DNA from: Arcobacter sp. LA11
Lineage (GTDB): Bacteria > Campylobacterota > Campylobacteria > Campylobacterales > Arcobacteraceae
DNA: 64,000 nt
Direction of reading: 5' to 3'
Assembly (NCBI RefSeq): GCF_001895145.1
Contig: NZ_BDIR01000002.1
Span: 310,001 to 374,000, forward strand
Numbering within the stretch: the stretch's first letter is position 1; each line of letters opens with the position of its first letter. Positions 47,301-56,521 of this stretch are shown piece after piece. Both the position numbers and the translations under genes were made by a program. Under the pieces are notes generated by a model. That model was not told where the DNA came from. It saw only the letters and a list, made by a program, of their open reading frames with translations, and searched no databases.

Positions 47301-49134
47301 AATTTAACTTATAATGATGTTCTAATTTTTTCTTTAATTTATTAACAATTTTAAAACTATCTTTTAATAAATCTTTTTCCATTGTATTTAGATTATCAGG
47401 ATTTATGTAGTTATCAATTGTTTGACCACTATCCATTTTTTCTAGATTAGATTTTAATTTGATTGTTAGTAAAAATTTAAATGATTCTATTAATTCTGAT
47501 GCAAATTCTTCATCAAGTTCACCAAGTTCTTTTAGCTCTTTAATTCTTCTTATTGTATTTACTCTCATTAATTTATGTTCTAATGATAGTGTTCTAATAC
47601 TTTGAACAATTATGAAAATACCACCTCTTTTTATATCAATTTCATTATCATGTTCTTTATCTGTTGAATCAAATACGAAGCCATCAAAGAATCCTAAAGG
47701 CACATCAAAGTCCATAATAATTTTTGCAAAGTGCATATAAAAAGTTTTTGAAGTCGAACCTATTTTAAATAGATATTCTTTTAGTTCTGTCAATATTTTT
47801 CTATCTTCTGTTACTGACATTGCATCATAGAAAATTGCAAGATTCATAAAGTTATCACCACTTGGTTTTGTAACCCATTCATAAATCAAGTCTTTAAAAT
47901 CTTTCTGTCTTCTACACCAATATGGATTAGAAACCATAATATTACCTTCACATCTTGGAAATCCAAAATCTACAAGATGTTCTGTATATTCATGAGTATA
48001 TTTTAAAATCTCTTCATCACTTAAAGTACAATCATCAGCAATTATAAGAGCATTATCTTGGTCTGTCTTTAAAATTTGTTCAGCTCTTCCTTCACTTCCC
48101 ATTACTACTAAACATGCTTTGCCTAAAAGTTCTTCAGGTGCAGTTAGTTTAAATAGTTTGTTCATTACTTTTCTATTTAATTGATTGATTAATTTTGAAA
48201 TAAAATCAACTTTTACACCTTTTGCATTTAGTGATTTTATAATTTTTGTAAATGATTGAGAGGCTTCTTTCAATTCTTCTATAGTCTCTGCTTTTGATAT
48301 TGTATTTGATACTGAAAATGTATGTGTCGCAAAAAAAGAAGATAAAGAAATTTGATCTATTATTCCACAAATTTCATTTTGGTCATTTTTAACTACAACT
48401 CTTTTTAGACCGTGTTTAGCCATAATTAATTGGGCATTAAATAAGAAGTCATTTTCGTTTACATATACAAGACCTTTGTTTGATATCTTTCCAACTATAT
48501 CATCAAAATCCATTCTATTTAATATTACTTTTTCTCTAAAATCTGAATCAGTTACAATATACATTTCGCCGTTTTCATCTTTTAAAAGTAAAGTTGGTAC
48601 TTTTTCTTTCTTTATTGTTGTAACTGCATCAAAAATTGAGGTATTATATGGAACTATTACTGCTCTATGTACATTTGCCTCTTTTACTTTTGCTACCATT
48701 AAATTTGATAATTCTTTATTTTTCTGATTATTAATATTTGCATTTAATTTTTGAGAGATACTTTGAAAGAAAAAACTTTCTAATGCAGAATTTTCATGTA
48801 ATGTTTTTATAAAAATTGCACGTGGTAGTGTATAGCATATTGTTTCTTGTGCTGTGACAAAAGTATGTTTTGAGTAGTTTTCGATAAGTGAAATAGGATC
48901 AAAAAATTCATTTGTTGAATATATTGACATAACTTCTTCATCTACTTTTTCTTGAACTAAACCTTTAATAATAAAATATAAATTTTCAGGTTCACTTCCT
49001 TGTTTTTGTAATACTTCATCTTTTTTTAGATAAACAATATCTAGATTTTCTGCAAACTCTTCCCGTTGTACTTTTGTCAAGTTTTCAAAAGGATGAATTG
49101 ATTTTATAAACGTTGTTTGTTCAAGTATACTCAT
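47293..49134 (-). CDS. cNMP/CBS/DUF294 nucleotidyltransferase signalling protein (copy 1)
   Basis: A 613-residue cytoplasmic regulator. Order of domains: cyclic-nucleotide-binding fold (about 10-135, KDEVLQKQGSEPENLYFIIKG), a CBS pair (about 155-275, PTLLLKDENGEMYIVTDSDF and KRVVVKNDQNEICGIID), and a DUF294 nucleotidyltransferase with VVMGSEGRAEQILKTDQDNALI near 340-362. A helical DUF294_C substrate-binding region ends the protein. The GSxGRxE..DxD pattern is that of GlnD-like nucleotidyltransferases and looks intact. It is encoded with a DnaQ exonuclease and an acetate symporter, twice in this window. Target and nucleotide are unknown. Confidence 0.88.
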   Translation of the reverse strand: MSILEQTTFIKSIHPFENLTKVQREEFAENLDIVYLKKDEVLQKQGSEPENLYFIIKGLVQEKVDEEVMSIYSTNEFFDPISLIENYSKHTFVTAQETICYTLPRAIFIKTLHENSALESFFFQSISQKLNANINNQKNKELSNLMVAKVKEANVHRAVIVPYNTSIFDAVTTIKKEKVPTLLLKDENGEMYIVTDSDFREKVILNRMDFDDIVGKISNKGLVYVNENDFLFNAQLIMAKHGLKRVVVKNDQNEICGIIDQISLSSFFATHTFSVSNTISKAETIEELKEASQSFTKIIKSLNAKGVKVDFISKLINQLNRKVMNKLFKLTAPEELLGKACLVVMGSEGRAEQILKTDQDNALIIADDCTLSDEEILKYTHEYTEHLVDFGFPRCEGNIMVSNPYWCRRQKDFKDLIYEWVTKPSGDNFMNLAIFYDAMSVTEDRKILTELKEYLFKIGSTSKTFYMHFAKIIMDFDVPLGFFDGFVFDSTDKEHDNEIDIKRGGIFIIVQSIRTLSLEHKLMRVNTIRRIKELKELGELDEEFASELIESFKFLLTIKLKSNLEKMDSGQTIDNYINPDNLNTMEKDLLKDSFKIVNKLKKKLEHHYKLNYV

Positions 49135-49287
49135 AATCTCTCTTTATTTAATTTTTATTGTATTACTAATAATTTTAACTTAAAATGAATAAAATAGTTA
49201 TTATTATTTAGCTTAATTTTTGAAAAAAACGTCGATTTTATGGGAAATAATGTAAGAAAAATGGAATTTTATTAATTTGTAGGATTC

Positions 49288-49317
49288 TTTATCAAAGGAT
49301 AAAAATCCTTTGATAAA
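49288..49317 (-). terminator. Hairpin after actP1
   Basis: TTTATCAAAGGAT / ATCCTTTGATAAA arms with an AAAA loop, 19 bp after the actP1 stop. Confidence 0.7.
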
Positions 49318-49335
49318 AATTTATAATTTTTTGTA

Positions 49336-50985
49336 TTAGTGGTCAACTGCTCCAGCTGAACCAATACCTGTATTTGCTCTAACATTTTGAGCTCTAAACA
49401 TCTCTTTTTCATTTTTCCCTCTTTCAGAGTTATCTGTTTTAGAGAAGAACCAGATACCAACAAAGGCAACTGTTACAGAGAATAGAGCAGGGTGTTTATA
49501 TGGGAATAATGCTTCAGCATTTCCTAAAATTTGCACCCAAACAATTGGTCCAACTATAACAAGAGTAACGGCAGTAAGTAATCCTGCAAGACCACCTAAG
49601 AATGCACCTCTTGTTGTTAATCCTCTCCAGTAAATAGATAAGAATAAAATTGGGAAGTTTGCAGATGCAGCAATACCAAATGCTAGTCCAACCATATATG
49701 CGATATTTTGTGATTCAAAAGCAATACCTAAAGTAACACCAACAATACCAACAGCTACAACTGTGATTCTTGAAATTTTAACAATTTGCTCATCAGATGC
49801 ATCAGGATTGATTACATTTGAGTAAAGGTCATGCGAAATTGCAGATGCTCCAGCAAGAGTTAATCCAGATACAACTGCTAAAATAGTAGCAAATGCAACA
49901 GCTGAAATAAATCCTAAGAATGCGTTACCACCTAACATATGTGATAAGTGAATTGAAGCCATATTATTTCCACCAAATAGTTTTCCATCAACATAATATT
50001 GAGCACCTTCTGGTGAATTTAAGAATGCGATTGCACCAAAACCAACAACAGTAATAATAATCCAGAAGTAACCAACAAAACCAGTTGCATAAACAACAGA
50101 TTTTCTAGCTTCTTTAGCATTACCAACAGTAAAGAATCTCATAAGTACGTGTGGTAAACCAGCAGTACCAAGCATAAGTGCCATACCAAGTGAAATAGCA
50201 GAAATAGGATCAGAGATAAATCCACCTGGTGCTAAAATTGATTCTCCTGCAGTGTGATTTTCAACTGCTTTAACAGCTAAAGATTCAAATGAGAAATCAA
50301 ATGCATATAGAACCATAACCGCCATAACTGTTACACCTGTTAGAAGTAAACAAGCTTTAATAATTTGTACCCAAGTAGTTGCAAGCATACCACCAAAAGT
50401 AACGTAAATAATCATCATTACCCCAACAAGCATTACAGCAAACTCATATTCCATACCAAATAGTACTTGAATAAGCTTTCCTGCTCCAACCATTTGTGCA
50501 ATTAAGTATAAAACAACAACTGAAATTGTACCAAATGCAGCTAGTGTTCTAATCTCTTTTTGACCAAGTCTATATGCTGCAATATCAGCAAAAGTAAACT
50601 TACCTAAGTTTCTTAACTTTTCAGCCATAAAGAAAAGAATAATTGGCCATCCAACTAAGAATGATACTGCATATATAACACCATCATAACCTTTTAAATA
50701 AATTAAACCAGATACTCCAAGGAATGCAGCAGCAGACATATAATCACCTGCAATTGCTAAACCATTTTGGAAACCAGTAATTCCTCCACCAGCAGTATAA
50801 AAGTCAGATGCAGATTTTGTTTTTCTTGCTGCCCAAACTGTTAAACCTAAAGTAAATACAATAAAAGCAAAAAACATAATAATTGCAGGAATATTAAGTT
50901 CTCTTTTTGTTGCTTCAAACGTTGCATCACCAGCAGCAAATGCGCCTAATGCAATAATAGAAATAAGTGCTAATATTTTAAACAT
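49336..50985 (-). CDS. actP: Cation/acetate symporter (copy 1)
   Basis: ActP imports acetate with sodium or another cation. The 549-residue sodium:solute symporter has a possible leader helix ([18 protein letters not shown]), then about 13 TM segments. Family landmarks are [31 protein letters not shown] (about 60-90), [65 protein letters not shown] and [29 protein letters not shown]. It begins at the last base of yjcH, so the two are coupled. It closely resembles copy 2 at 59890. Confidence 0.94.
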   Translation of the reverse strand: MFKILALISIIALGAFAAGDATFEATKRELNIPAIIMFFAFIVFTLGLTVWAARKTKSASDFYTAGGGITGFQNGLAIAGDYMSAAAFLGVSGLIYLKGYDGVIYAVSFLVGWPIILFFMAEKLRNLGKFTFADIAAYRLGQKEIRTLAAFGTISVVVLYLIAQMVGAGKLIQVLFGMEYEFAVMLVGVMMIIYVTFGGMLATTWVQIIKACLLLTGVTVMAVMVLYAFDFSFESLAVKAVENHTAGESILAPGGFISDPISAISLGMALMLGTAGLPHVLMRFFTVGNAKEARKSVVYATGFVGYFWIIITVVGFGAIAFLNSPEGAQYYVDGKLFGGNNMASIHLSHMLGGNAFLGFISAVAFATILAVVSGLTLAGASAISHDLYSNVINPDASDEQIVKISRITVVAVGIVGVTLGIAFESQNIAYMVGLAFGIAASANFPILFLSIYWRGLTTRGAFLGGLAGLLTAVTLVIVGPIVWVQILGNAEALFPYKHPALFSVTVAFVGIWFFSKTDNSERGKNEKEMFRAQNVRANTGIGSAGAVDH

Positions 50986-51299
50986 TATAATAAATCCTTT
51001 ACATCTTCTTTAATCTCATCATTTAAATCTTCAAACTCACCATTTGCTCTTTTTACGTAGATAACAGTAGTTAAAAAACTAATAACTAAGATAGCTAATG
51101 CAATAGGAAATGCAATTGTTGTAAGCCCATCACCCATTTTTGTAGCTAATAGCTCTTTATTAAATGCGATTACCATAATGTATGAATAAAACATTACAAG
51201 TACAAAAATACCTAACTTAATACCAAAGCTGTTCTTTTTAGAAACCAGCTCTTGGTATTTAGGATTGTTTTCAATCCTCTCTACTAATTCGTCCTTCAT
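50985..51299 (-). CDS. yjcH: DUF485 (YjcH) membrane protein, ActP partner (copy 1)
   Basis: A 104-residue inner membrane protein of the DUF485/YjcH family, regularly encoded directly ahead of actP. Two TM helices lie at about 24-45 ([22 protein letters not shown]) and 60-83 ([23 protein letters not shown]), followed by the family motif [20 protein letters not shown]. It probably assists acetate uptake. The stop overlaps the actP start by one base. Upstream are the TAGCAA/TAGCAT box and TGTA repeats. Confidence 0.93.
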   Translation of the reverse strand: MKDELVERIENNPKYQELVSKKNSFGIKLGIFVLVMFYSYIMVIAFNKELLATKMGDGLTTIAFPIALAILVISFLTTVIYVKRANGEFEDLNDEIKEDVKDLL

Positions 51300-51384
51300 C
51301 TTTTCCCCTTCATTTTCTTAAGATCGTCCTTCATAAGAAAAATTTATGATGTTAATATACTTAATTATAAGCTTACCTTAAGAG

Positions 51385-51401
51385 TAGCAATAACATAGCA
51401 T
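51385..51401 (-). promoter_or_regulatory. Two-copy 11-bp direct-repeat operator (acetate box) upstream of yjcH-actP1
   Basis: TAGCAA at 51385 and TAGCAT at 51396 (plus-strand reading), spaced 11 bp, followed by ATAAAA. A minus-strand TATAAT lies at 51364-51369, with 15 bp between. It matches the boxes at 45259 and 61911 in sequence, spacing and orientation. Confidence 0.5.
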
Positions 51402-51441
51402 ATAAAAACATAGTAATTATTACATATGAATAATCAAATGC

Positions 51442-51485
51442 TGTACATATTTTGTACTAATTGTGTAAAAAATATGTAAGATATG
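51442..51485 (-). promoter_or_regulatory. Four-copy TGTA repeat with 11-bp period
   Basis: TGTAC (51442), TGTAC (51453), TGTAA (51464) and TGTAA (51475) follow each other at exactly 11-bp steps. The pattern suggests a cooperative site for a helix-phase-reading regulator. Further TGTAC copies lie at 51581, 51592 (11 bp) and 51601. Confidence 0.45.
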
Positions 51486-51749
51486 TAGAAAGGTAACAAA
51501 ATATAGGTATAACAAAAATACCAATTTATGGTACTTCTAGTACAGTTTTAGAACAGAGAAAGTTCTTTAAAGCTACTTGATGTACATATACTGTACAGAA
51601 TGTACTTTTAAAGAACATTTTAGTAACTTGTTTTGATTATTATGTTCTTTAATAAAAAGACCAAGGAAATGCTTTTTTTGAGTTATTTTGTAAAAATTTA
51701 TTATAGAGTTAATTCTTGAATTAATCAAGTGAAGATTATTATTTAAATA

Positions 51750-51785
51750 ATAACCTTACATTCTTGTTTTTGAGTGTAAGGTTAT
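51750..51785 (-). terminator. Terminator of the molybdoenzyme operon
   Basis: ATAACCTTACA / TGTAAGGTTAT arms with a 14-nt loop. It begins 4 bp beyond the TAA at 51790-51792 and 61 bp beyond the in-frame TGA at 51847-51849. Confidence 0.8.
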
Positions 51786-51789
51786 ATAT

Positions 51790-52200
51790 TTATTTAATAG
51801 CAGTTTTTATTATTTGTCTTGCTAAACTAGCAACTTGAACTCCTGCTCAACTACTTCTATAAATCAAATTTACATTTAATAATAGTTCATAGTTTCCTTT
51901 TTCATAAAATTCTATAGAAGAAAAAGGAATTCCATTTTCTACTTCTGGTTCTTTTTTTGAAGTAAAATGTTCAATATCAATAAATGCTACTATATTATAT
52001 CCTGAAGGTAACTTTGACTCACTTAGTTTTATTTCTATTTTATTTTTTCCTATAAAAAATTTTGAAGGAATAATAACTTTTACATCTTGATTTGAATAAT
52101 AGTCAAAATCTTTTTTAACTATTGGACAAACTTTTGAAAAATCTTCTTCAGCAATAAGTAGTGTCAAAGAAATAAATAGTAGTGCCAAAATAGTTTTCAT
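51790..52200 (-). CDS. Small secreted protein with in-frame UGA (possible selenoprotein) ending the molybdoenzyme operon
   Basis: The frame starts at 52200 with a signal peptide (MKTILALLFISLTLLIA). It carries one cysteine (FSKVCPIVKK) and a beta-rich domain (VKVIIPSKFFIGKNKIEIKL). It reaches a TGA at 51847-51849 after NVNLIYRSS, 117 residues. The same frame then continues AGVQVASLARQIIKTAIK to TAA at 51790-51792, just before the terminator. Thirteen nt after the TGA is a perfect 6-bp hairpin with a GTT loop, in the position and form of a bacterial SECIS. It may be a selenoprotein with Sec118, a recent nonsense mutation, or simply a 117-residue protein ending at the TGA. The family is not recognised. 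It is coupled to dmsB (9-bp gap). Confidence 0.6.
51819..51833 (-). promoter_or_regulatory. SECIS-like hairpin downstream of an in-frame UGA
   Basis: On the minus strand, TTGCTA - GTT - TAGCAA forms a perfect 6-bp stem with a 3-nt loop starting with G. The loop begins 19 nt after the UGA, within the spacing I know for bacterial SECIS elements, which also need a G in the first two loop positions. No U-tract follows, so it is not a terminator. Confidence 0.45.
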
Positions 52201-52209
52201 TTTATATCC

Positions 52210-52839
52210 TTATAGTCTATGCACTTTATTCGGCATTGATGAATGAATAAATCTTGTACTTGGTTTTGTTGGTGCTTCAACTGCATAATCAAGACCTAAA
52301 GGATTTTTTTCTCCTATATTTGCATATTTTGGATCATGAATATCAACAACTTGTATCGCTTCAACTGGACATGATTGAACACATGCTGGTAGTTTGCCAT
52401 CAGCTTGTCTCTCCCAACACATACTACATTTTTCTGCTTTTCCTAATTGCTCATTAAATTTAGATGCTCCAAATGGACATGCTTTTACACATCCTCCACA
52501 TCCTATACATAAACTTTGGTCATGTTTACAAATACCAGTTTCTGGATCTTTTGTATGTGCTTGAACTGGACAAACAGCTACACATGCTGGCTCTTCACAA
52601 TGATTACATGCAATTGAAGCATAATATCTTTCTGCTGGAACTTCTACTTTAGGAGGTTTTGCATACCATACAAGTGTAGGTAAAATATTATTTTGATCTG
52701 TTCTATACTCTTCATGACCTATTTCTCTTACTTGTCTCCATAAAATACCCTTATCTTGATGATATTGATTTTTACAAGCCATTGCACAGGTATTACAACC
52801 TAAACATTTATCACTATCTACTAAAAAAGCTTTTTGCAT
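52210..52839 (-). CDS. Four-cluster ferredoxin subunit of the molybdopterin oxidoreductase (DmsB/PhsB type)
   Basis: A 209-residue electron-transfer subunit with four [4Fe-4S] sites. CLGCNTCAMACK is near residue 12, CNHCEEPACVAVCP near 73, CIGCGGCVKACPFG near 106, and CSMCWERQADGKLPACVQSCP near 131-150. It should pass electrons to or from the catalytic subunit encoded just upstream (10-bp gap). A membrane anchor (DmsC/NrfD) normally follows; here a small secreted protein gene follows instead, so the quinone-side partner must be elsewhere or absent. No Tat signal of its own, so export by hitchhiking is expected. Confidence 0.92.
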   Translation of the reverse strand: MQKAFLVDSDKCLGCNTCAMACKNQYHQDKGILWRQVREIGHEEYRTDQNNILPTLVWYAKPPKVEVPAERYYASIACNHCEEPACVAVCPVQAHTKDPETGICKHDQSLCIGCGGCVKACPFGASKFNEQLGKAEKCSMCWERQADGKLPACVQSCPVEAIQVVDIHDPKYANIGEKNPLGLDYAVEAPTKPSTRFIHSSMPNKVHRL

Positions 52840-52849
52840 AATTTCCTCC

Positions 52850-55126
52850 TTATACTTTTCTAATGTTTACATAAGTATCTTGTAATGCGACACCTGGTGC
52901 ACCAGTTTTGAATAGACCCATATCAGAAGAAGTATCATCTACTAATTCATTTACATTATAAATACTATTGTTGTACCATTGTTCATACATCATAAATGTC
53001 CCAACTGGAGTATTATCTGTAATTTTTGCCTTAACACGTAAAAGACCTTGTTTATTGAAAACAGATACCATGTCACCTGTTTTAATTCTTTTATATGTTG
53101 CATCTTCAGGATTGATGTATACAAATGGTTCTGGATGAATATCTTCCATCCAATCAATATTTTGAAACTGTGAGTGAAGTGAAAATCTAGAGTGTAGAGT
53201 TGTTAATCTATATTTATCATATGGTTTTCTTGTTTCTAAATATTCAGGCAATGCAGTGTGTCCATATTCAAGTGCTTGTTCTGAATAGAATTCAAACTTA
53301 CCGCTTGGAGTACCAAATTTACCATCTGCAAATGGAATAACTGCTTTTGCTTTTACTGGTCCATTTTCTAGTTCTTTCCATGATTTTATTCCAAATTGTT
53401 CATAAATTCCTTTATTGAATTCTTTACTTGTAAGTTTTTTACTATCGTATTTTTGAGGGAAAGTACAAGAACCTTTCTCTTTTTTATTCATATATACTGA
53501 GAGTAAAGAAGCAATTTCTAAATCAGATTTTACTTCATGTAGAGGTTTTATAGCTTGTTGATTTATACTTAACCAGTAGTGCCAATAAGAGACATTTACA
53601 TCATACTCTTCAAATTGAGTTGTAACAGGCAATACAATATCTGCCCATCTTGTAGTTTCATTGAAAAACTGGTCAGCTACAATAACTGTATCAACACTAT
53701 TAAATGCTTTTATAAGTTTATTTCTATCAAAATCTTGAGCCATTGGATTTTTACATGCAACCCAAAGAAGTTTTATTTTTGGATCAGTTGCTGTTAGTAT
53801 TCCTTCTGCTGTTTTATTAATATTTAAATACCTATCAGAGTATTTAACTTTTTTAGCACTATCAGCTCCATGCATATCTCCCATTACTGCATTTGATGCC
53901 GTATACCCAATACTTCCTTTTGGTTTAGGATTTGTCATTGCATTATAATTAAAGCCCCAAGTATGCAAATGTCCATATCTAGCACCACCTGCATATTTAC
54001 CTACATTTCCAGTAACTGCAACTAAAGCGTCTATTGCTCTAACCATTGAACCACCGTTTGTGTGTCTTTGAATACCATAACCAATCCAAATAGTTGCAGG
54101 GTCTGCTTTTGCAAAACCTAATGCAATCTCATGAATTAATTTTTCAGATAATCCACTTACTTCAGATGCTTTTTTTACTGATACTGTTTTTAAATACTTC
54201 TCAAATTCTTTATATCCATGTGAGTTCTTCTTTAACCATTTTTTGTCATGTAGATTATTATCAATAATTATTTTAGCCATAGCTAAAGCTAGTAATCCAT
54301 CACTTCCTGCTTTTACTTGGAAATATTCATTAGCTTTAGATGCAGTTTCTGTAAATAAAGGATCAATTACAATAACTTTTGCACCTTTTCTTTTTGCTTC
54401 ATAAATATATTTCATAGTATGAATAGAGTTTGAAGCTGGATTAACTCCCCAAAGAATAATATATTTACTATCTTTCATCTCTTCAGGGTCATTACACCAC
54501 ATATTTCCAGTATCAAAATTTTGTGCATCAATTCCTGCTGGCCAACATGGAGTTCCTCCAAATCTTGTTGTATATCCAAGAGAACTAAACATACCTTCAA
54601 CACCATAGTGAGTAATACCAAAGTTACCAGAGTATTTTGTAAGTGCTGCACCTAACAAGTGTCCATCTTCTTTTTTCATATTTAAGAATTTATCACCAAT
54701 ATGACCAATAGCTTCATCCCAAGAGATTCTTTTCCATGAACCAGAACCTTTTCCACCAACTTGCATCATTGGGTACTTGATTCTTTTAGGAGAATAAACT
54801 CTTCTTACATAAGAGTTTCCTTTAACACAACAACCACCATTTGTAAAAGTTGATTCTGTTGCCCCTTCTATAAATTGCATTACCCCATCTTTTACAAAAG
54901 TCTTTATACTACAAGTATCATAACAGTTCCTTGGACAGGCATTTCTGAAGGTTTCATAAGCCTTTTCTCCTAAATAAGGAATCTTAGTATTTAAAGATTC
55001 ATTTGCTAGAAGTCTTCCTCCTGGTAATACTGATAGAACACCACAGGCGACTAAACCTTTTAAAAAACTTCTTCTTTGAAGGCCATCATTTAATATACCT
55101 TCTACTTTTTCTTTTGAATAACTCAT
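52850..55126 (-). CDS. Tat-exported molybdopterin oxidoreductase, DMSO-reductase superfamily catalytic subunit
   Basis: A 758-residue periplasmic Mo-bisMGD enzyme. The twin-arginine signal is LQRRSFLKGLVACG (Arg18-Arg19). The [4Fe-4S] ligands are Cys64, Cys68, Cys72 and Cys100 (ACPRNCYDTC and CVKG), with an extra Cys99 beside the last. The molybdopterin domains include ILWGVNPASNSIHTM, KVIVIDPLFTETA and IWIGYGIQRHTNGG. At the metal-ligand region the sequence reads FGGTPCWPAGID, so Cys194 is a candidate Mo ligand. DMSO reductases use Ser, so the substrate may be a sulfur or other compound. It could also be annotated DmsA, PhsA or acetylene hydratase-like; I cannot decide. Confidence 0.85.
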   Translation of the reverse strand: MSYSKEKVEGILNDGLQRRSFLKGLVACGVLSVLPGGRLLANESLNTKIPYLGEKAYETFRNACPRNCYDTCSIKTFVKDGVMQFIEGATESTFTNGGCCVKGNSYVRRVYSPKRIKYPMMQVGGKGSGSWKRISWDEAIGHIGDKFLNMKKEDGHLLGAALTKYSGNFGITHYGVEGMFSSLGYTTRFGGTPCWPAGIDAQNFDTGNMWCNDPEEMKDSKYIILWGVNPASNSIHTMKYIYEAKRKGAKVIVIDPLFTETASKANEYFQVKAGSDGLLALAMAKIIIDNNLHDKKWLKKNSHGYKEFEKYLKTVSVKKASEVSGLSEKLIHEIALGFAKADPATIWIGYGIQRHTNGGSMVRAIDALVAVTGNVGKYAGGARYGHLHTWGFNYNAMTNPKPKGSIGYTASNAVMGDMHGADSAKKVKYSDRYLNINKTAEGILTATDPKIKLLWVACKNPMAQDFDRNKLIKAFNSVDTVIVADQFFNETTRWADIVLPVTTQFEEYDVNVSYWHYWLSINQQAIKPLHEVKSDLEIASLLSVYMNKKEKGSCTFPQKYDSKKLTSKEFNKGIYEQFGIKSWKELENGPVKAKAVIPFADGKFGTPSGKFEFYSEQALEYGHTALPEYLETRKPYDKYRLTTLHSRFSLHSQFQNIDWMEDIHPEPFVYINPEDATYKRIKTGDMVSVFNKQGLLRVKAKITDNTPVGTFMMYEQWYNNSIYNVNELVDDTSSDMGLFKTGAPGVALQDTYVNIRKV

Positions 55127-55671
55127 GATATCTCTCCTTTAATTTTGAGCTCATTTTGGAAAAAACTATTTAATTCTTTTATTATCAAATTAATTGCATT
55201 TGATTTTTTATTTTTATTTTCTAATACTCTATTTGTAAATTTAAATATCCATGTATTTATATGTTCACATAAAAAATAAGTTCTCAAATCTTTTAAATAT
55301 GGAATATCTTTTTCAATCTCAATAAAAAGTAGTTGGTAGTATGCATCTAATTCTAAACCTATAAAATCTTCTGGAACTCTATCTTTTAGGGAGTTTTTAA
55401 ATCCCATAATTTCATATAAATCTCGTATTTGCATTGTAGTTTTTGTCATTAGTGCTTCTTCTTCGTCTAAATAAATAGAGGCATAAGGAGGAGCAATAGG
55501 AGTATCTGGCCCAATAAAAAAATAATTAAACTCTGTTTCAAGCTTTATTTCAGAGATTTTTGTATCTTGAACTAAACTTGAAAAAGCTTCAAATAACTCT
55601 TTTGAATTATTACTTAAAAAGATATCTCTTAAGTTTTCTGCTGTTTTTAATCTATTAGAATTTGTATTCAT
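55123..55671 (-). CDS. TorD/DmsD-family molybdoenzyme chaperone
   Basis: A 182-residue helical protein of the TorD/DmsD/NarJ family, which holds the apo-catalytic subunit and its Tat signal until the cofactor is inserted. Visible landmarks are NYFFIGPDTPIAPPYASIYLDEE (about 49-71), PEDFIGLELDAYYQLLF (about 98-115), and CEHINTWIFKFTNRV near 130. It is the first gene of the operon and overlaps the catalytic subunit start by 4 bp. Confidence 0.88.
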   Translation of the reverse strand: MNTNSNRLKTAENLRDIFLSNNSKELFEAFSSLVQDTKISEIKLETEFNYFFIGPDTPIAPPYASIYLDEEEALMTKTTMQIRDLYEIMGFKNSLKDRVPEDFIGLELDAYYQLLFIEIEKDIPYLKDLRTYFLCEHINTWIFKFTNRVLENKNKKSNAINLIIKELNSFFQNELKIKGEIS

Positions 55672-55788
55672 TTTAGCCTCTATTTTTTAATTTATTAAAG
55701 TAATGCTAACTAAAAAAAATCGCAAAAAAATACTAAAAAATAGAATATTTTAAATTTATCTTAATTTTTAAATTTAATTTTTCTTGGC

Positions 55789-55794
55789 TATAAT
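55789..55794 (+). promoter_or_regulatory. -10 element of the response regulator operon
   Basis: TATAAT preceded by TTGGC, 43 bp upstream of the TTG start of the response regulator, within the 166-bp divergent region shared with the molybdoenzyme operon. Confidence 0.5.
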
Positions 55795-55837
55795 AGAAGG
55801 CAGATTCGCTTAAAAAAGTTTGATATAAGGGGTTGTT

Positions 55838-56521
55838 TTGAAAAGTGTTAAAACTAGGTTAAAAGCTGTAACTATACTTTATGCTGAAGATGAAGTGGGA
55901 ATTAGAAAAAATATTATGAAAACATTATCTTATTATGCAAAAGAGGTTTATGAAGCTTCAAATGGACAAGAAGCTTTTGATTTATATGAAAAAAATAAAC
56001 CAGATATTATTCTAAGTGATATTCATATGCCTATTATGGATGGAATAGAATTTATAAAAAAAGTTAGGCAAACTGATAAAAATACACCTGTTGTAATGAT
56101 AACTGCACATACTGATAAGAAATATTTACTTGAAGCAGTTGAATTGCATATGGAAAAATATATTGTTAAACCAATTAATACAAAAATGTTATTTGAAGTT
56201 TTAGGAAAATGTATTGATGCTTTAAATATAAATTGTGTGATAAATCTAAGTTGTGATAAAAATTATAGTTATGATTTTGATAATAAAAAATTAATGTATA
56301 AAGATGAGGTAATAGTTTTAAATAAAAAAGAGGTCTCTTTTGTAGAATTACTTATAAATAATCAAAATAGAGTTGTAAAATATGAAGAGATACAAGATAA
56401 AGTTTGGCAAGATAATGTTATGACTGATAGTGCATTGCGATCAGTTGTTTTACACTTACGAAAAAAGTTACCAACTAATATTATAAATAACCTCTCTGGG
56501 ATAGGATATAATCTTGTCTAG
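55838..56521 (+). CDS. OmpR-family response regulator
   Basis: A 227-residue two-component regulator. The receiver has the acidic pocket AEDE near 16-19, the phosphoacceptor Asp61 in ILSDIHMPIMDG, Thr89 in MITAH, and Lys111 in YIVKPI. The C-terminal winged helix (about 145-227) contains LNKKEVSFVELLINNQNRVVKYEEI and ALRSVVLHLRKKLP. The start is TTG at 55838 after AAGGGG. It is followed by an overlapping solute-binding protein gene and a sensor kinase, and divergent from the molybdoenzyme operon, which it probably controls. Confidence 0.9.
   Translation: MKSVKTRLKAVTILYAEDEVGIRKNIMKTLSYYAKEVYEASNGQEAFDLYEKNKPDIILSDIHMPIMDGIEFIKKVRQTDKNTPVVMITAHTDKKYLLEAVELHMEKYIVKPINTKMLFEVLGKCIDALNINCVINLSCDKNYSYDFDNKKLMYKDEVIVLNKKEVSFVELLINNQNRVVKYEEIQDKVWQDNVMTDSALRSVVLHLRKKLPTNIINNLSGIGYNLV

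Larger units (their letters stand above)
51300..51789. other. 490-bp regulatory intergenic region upstream of yjcH-actP1
   Basis: No gene is seen here. It contains a minus-strand TATAAT at 51364-51369, the 11-bp repeat box at 51385-51401, a four-copy 11-bp TGTA repeat at 51442-51485, and a further TGTAC cluster (51581, 51592, 51601). The terminator of the molybdoenzyme operon (51750-51785) closes it on the right. The density of repeats is unusual for this compact genome. Confidence 0.6.

Noticed and set aside
49272-49469. 65-residue minus-strand frame at the actP1 end (and the similar one at 59880-60074)
   Set aside because: Both are the same out-of-frame shadow of the actP 3' end; their likeness only reflects the actP duplication.
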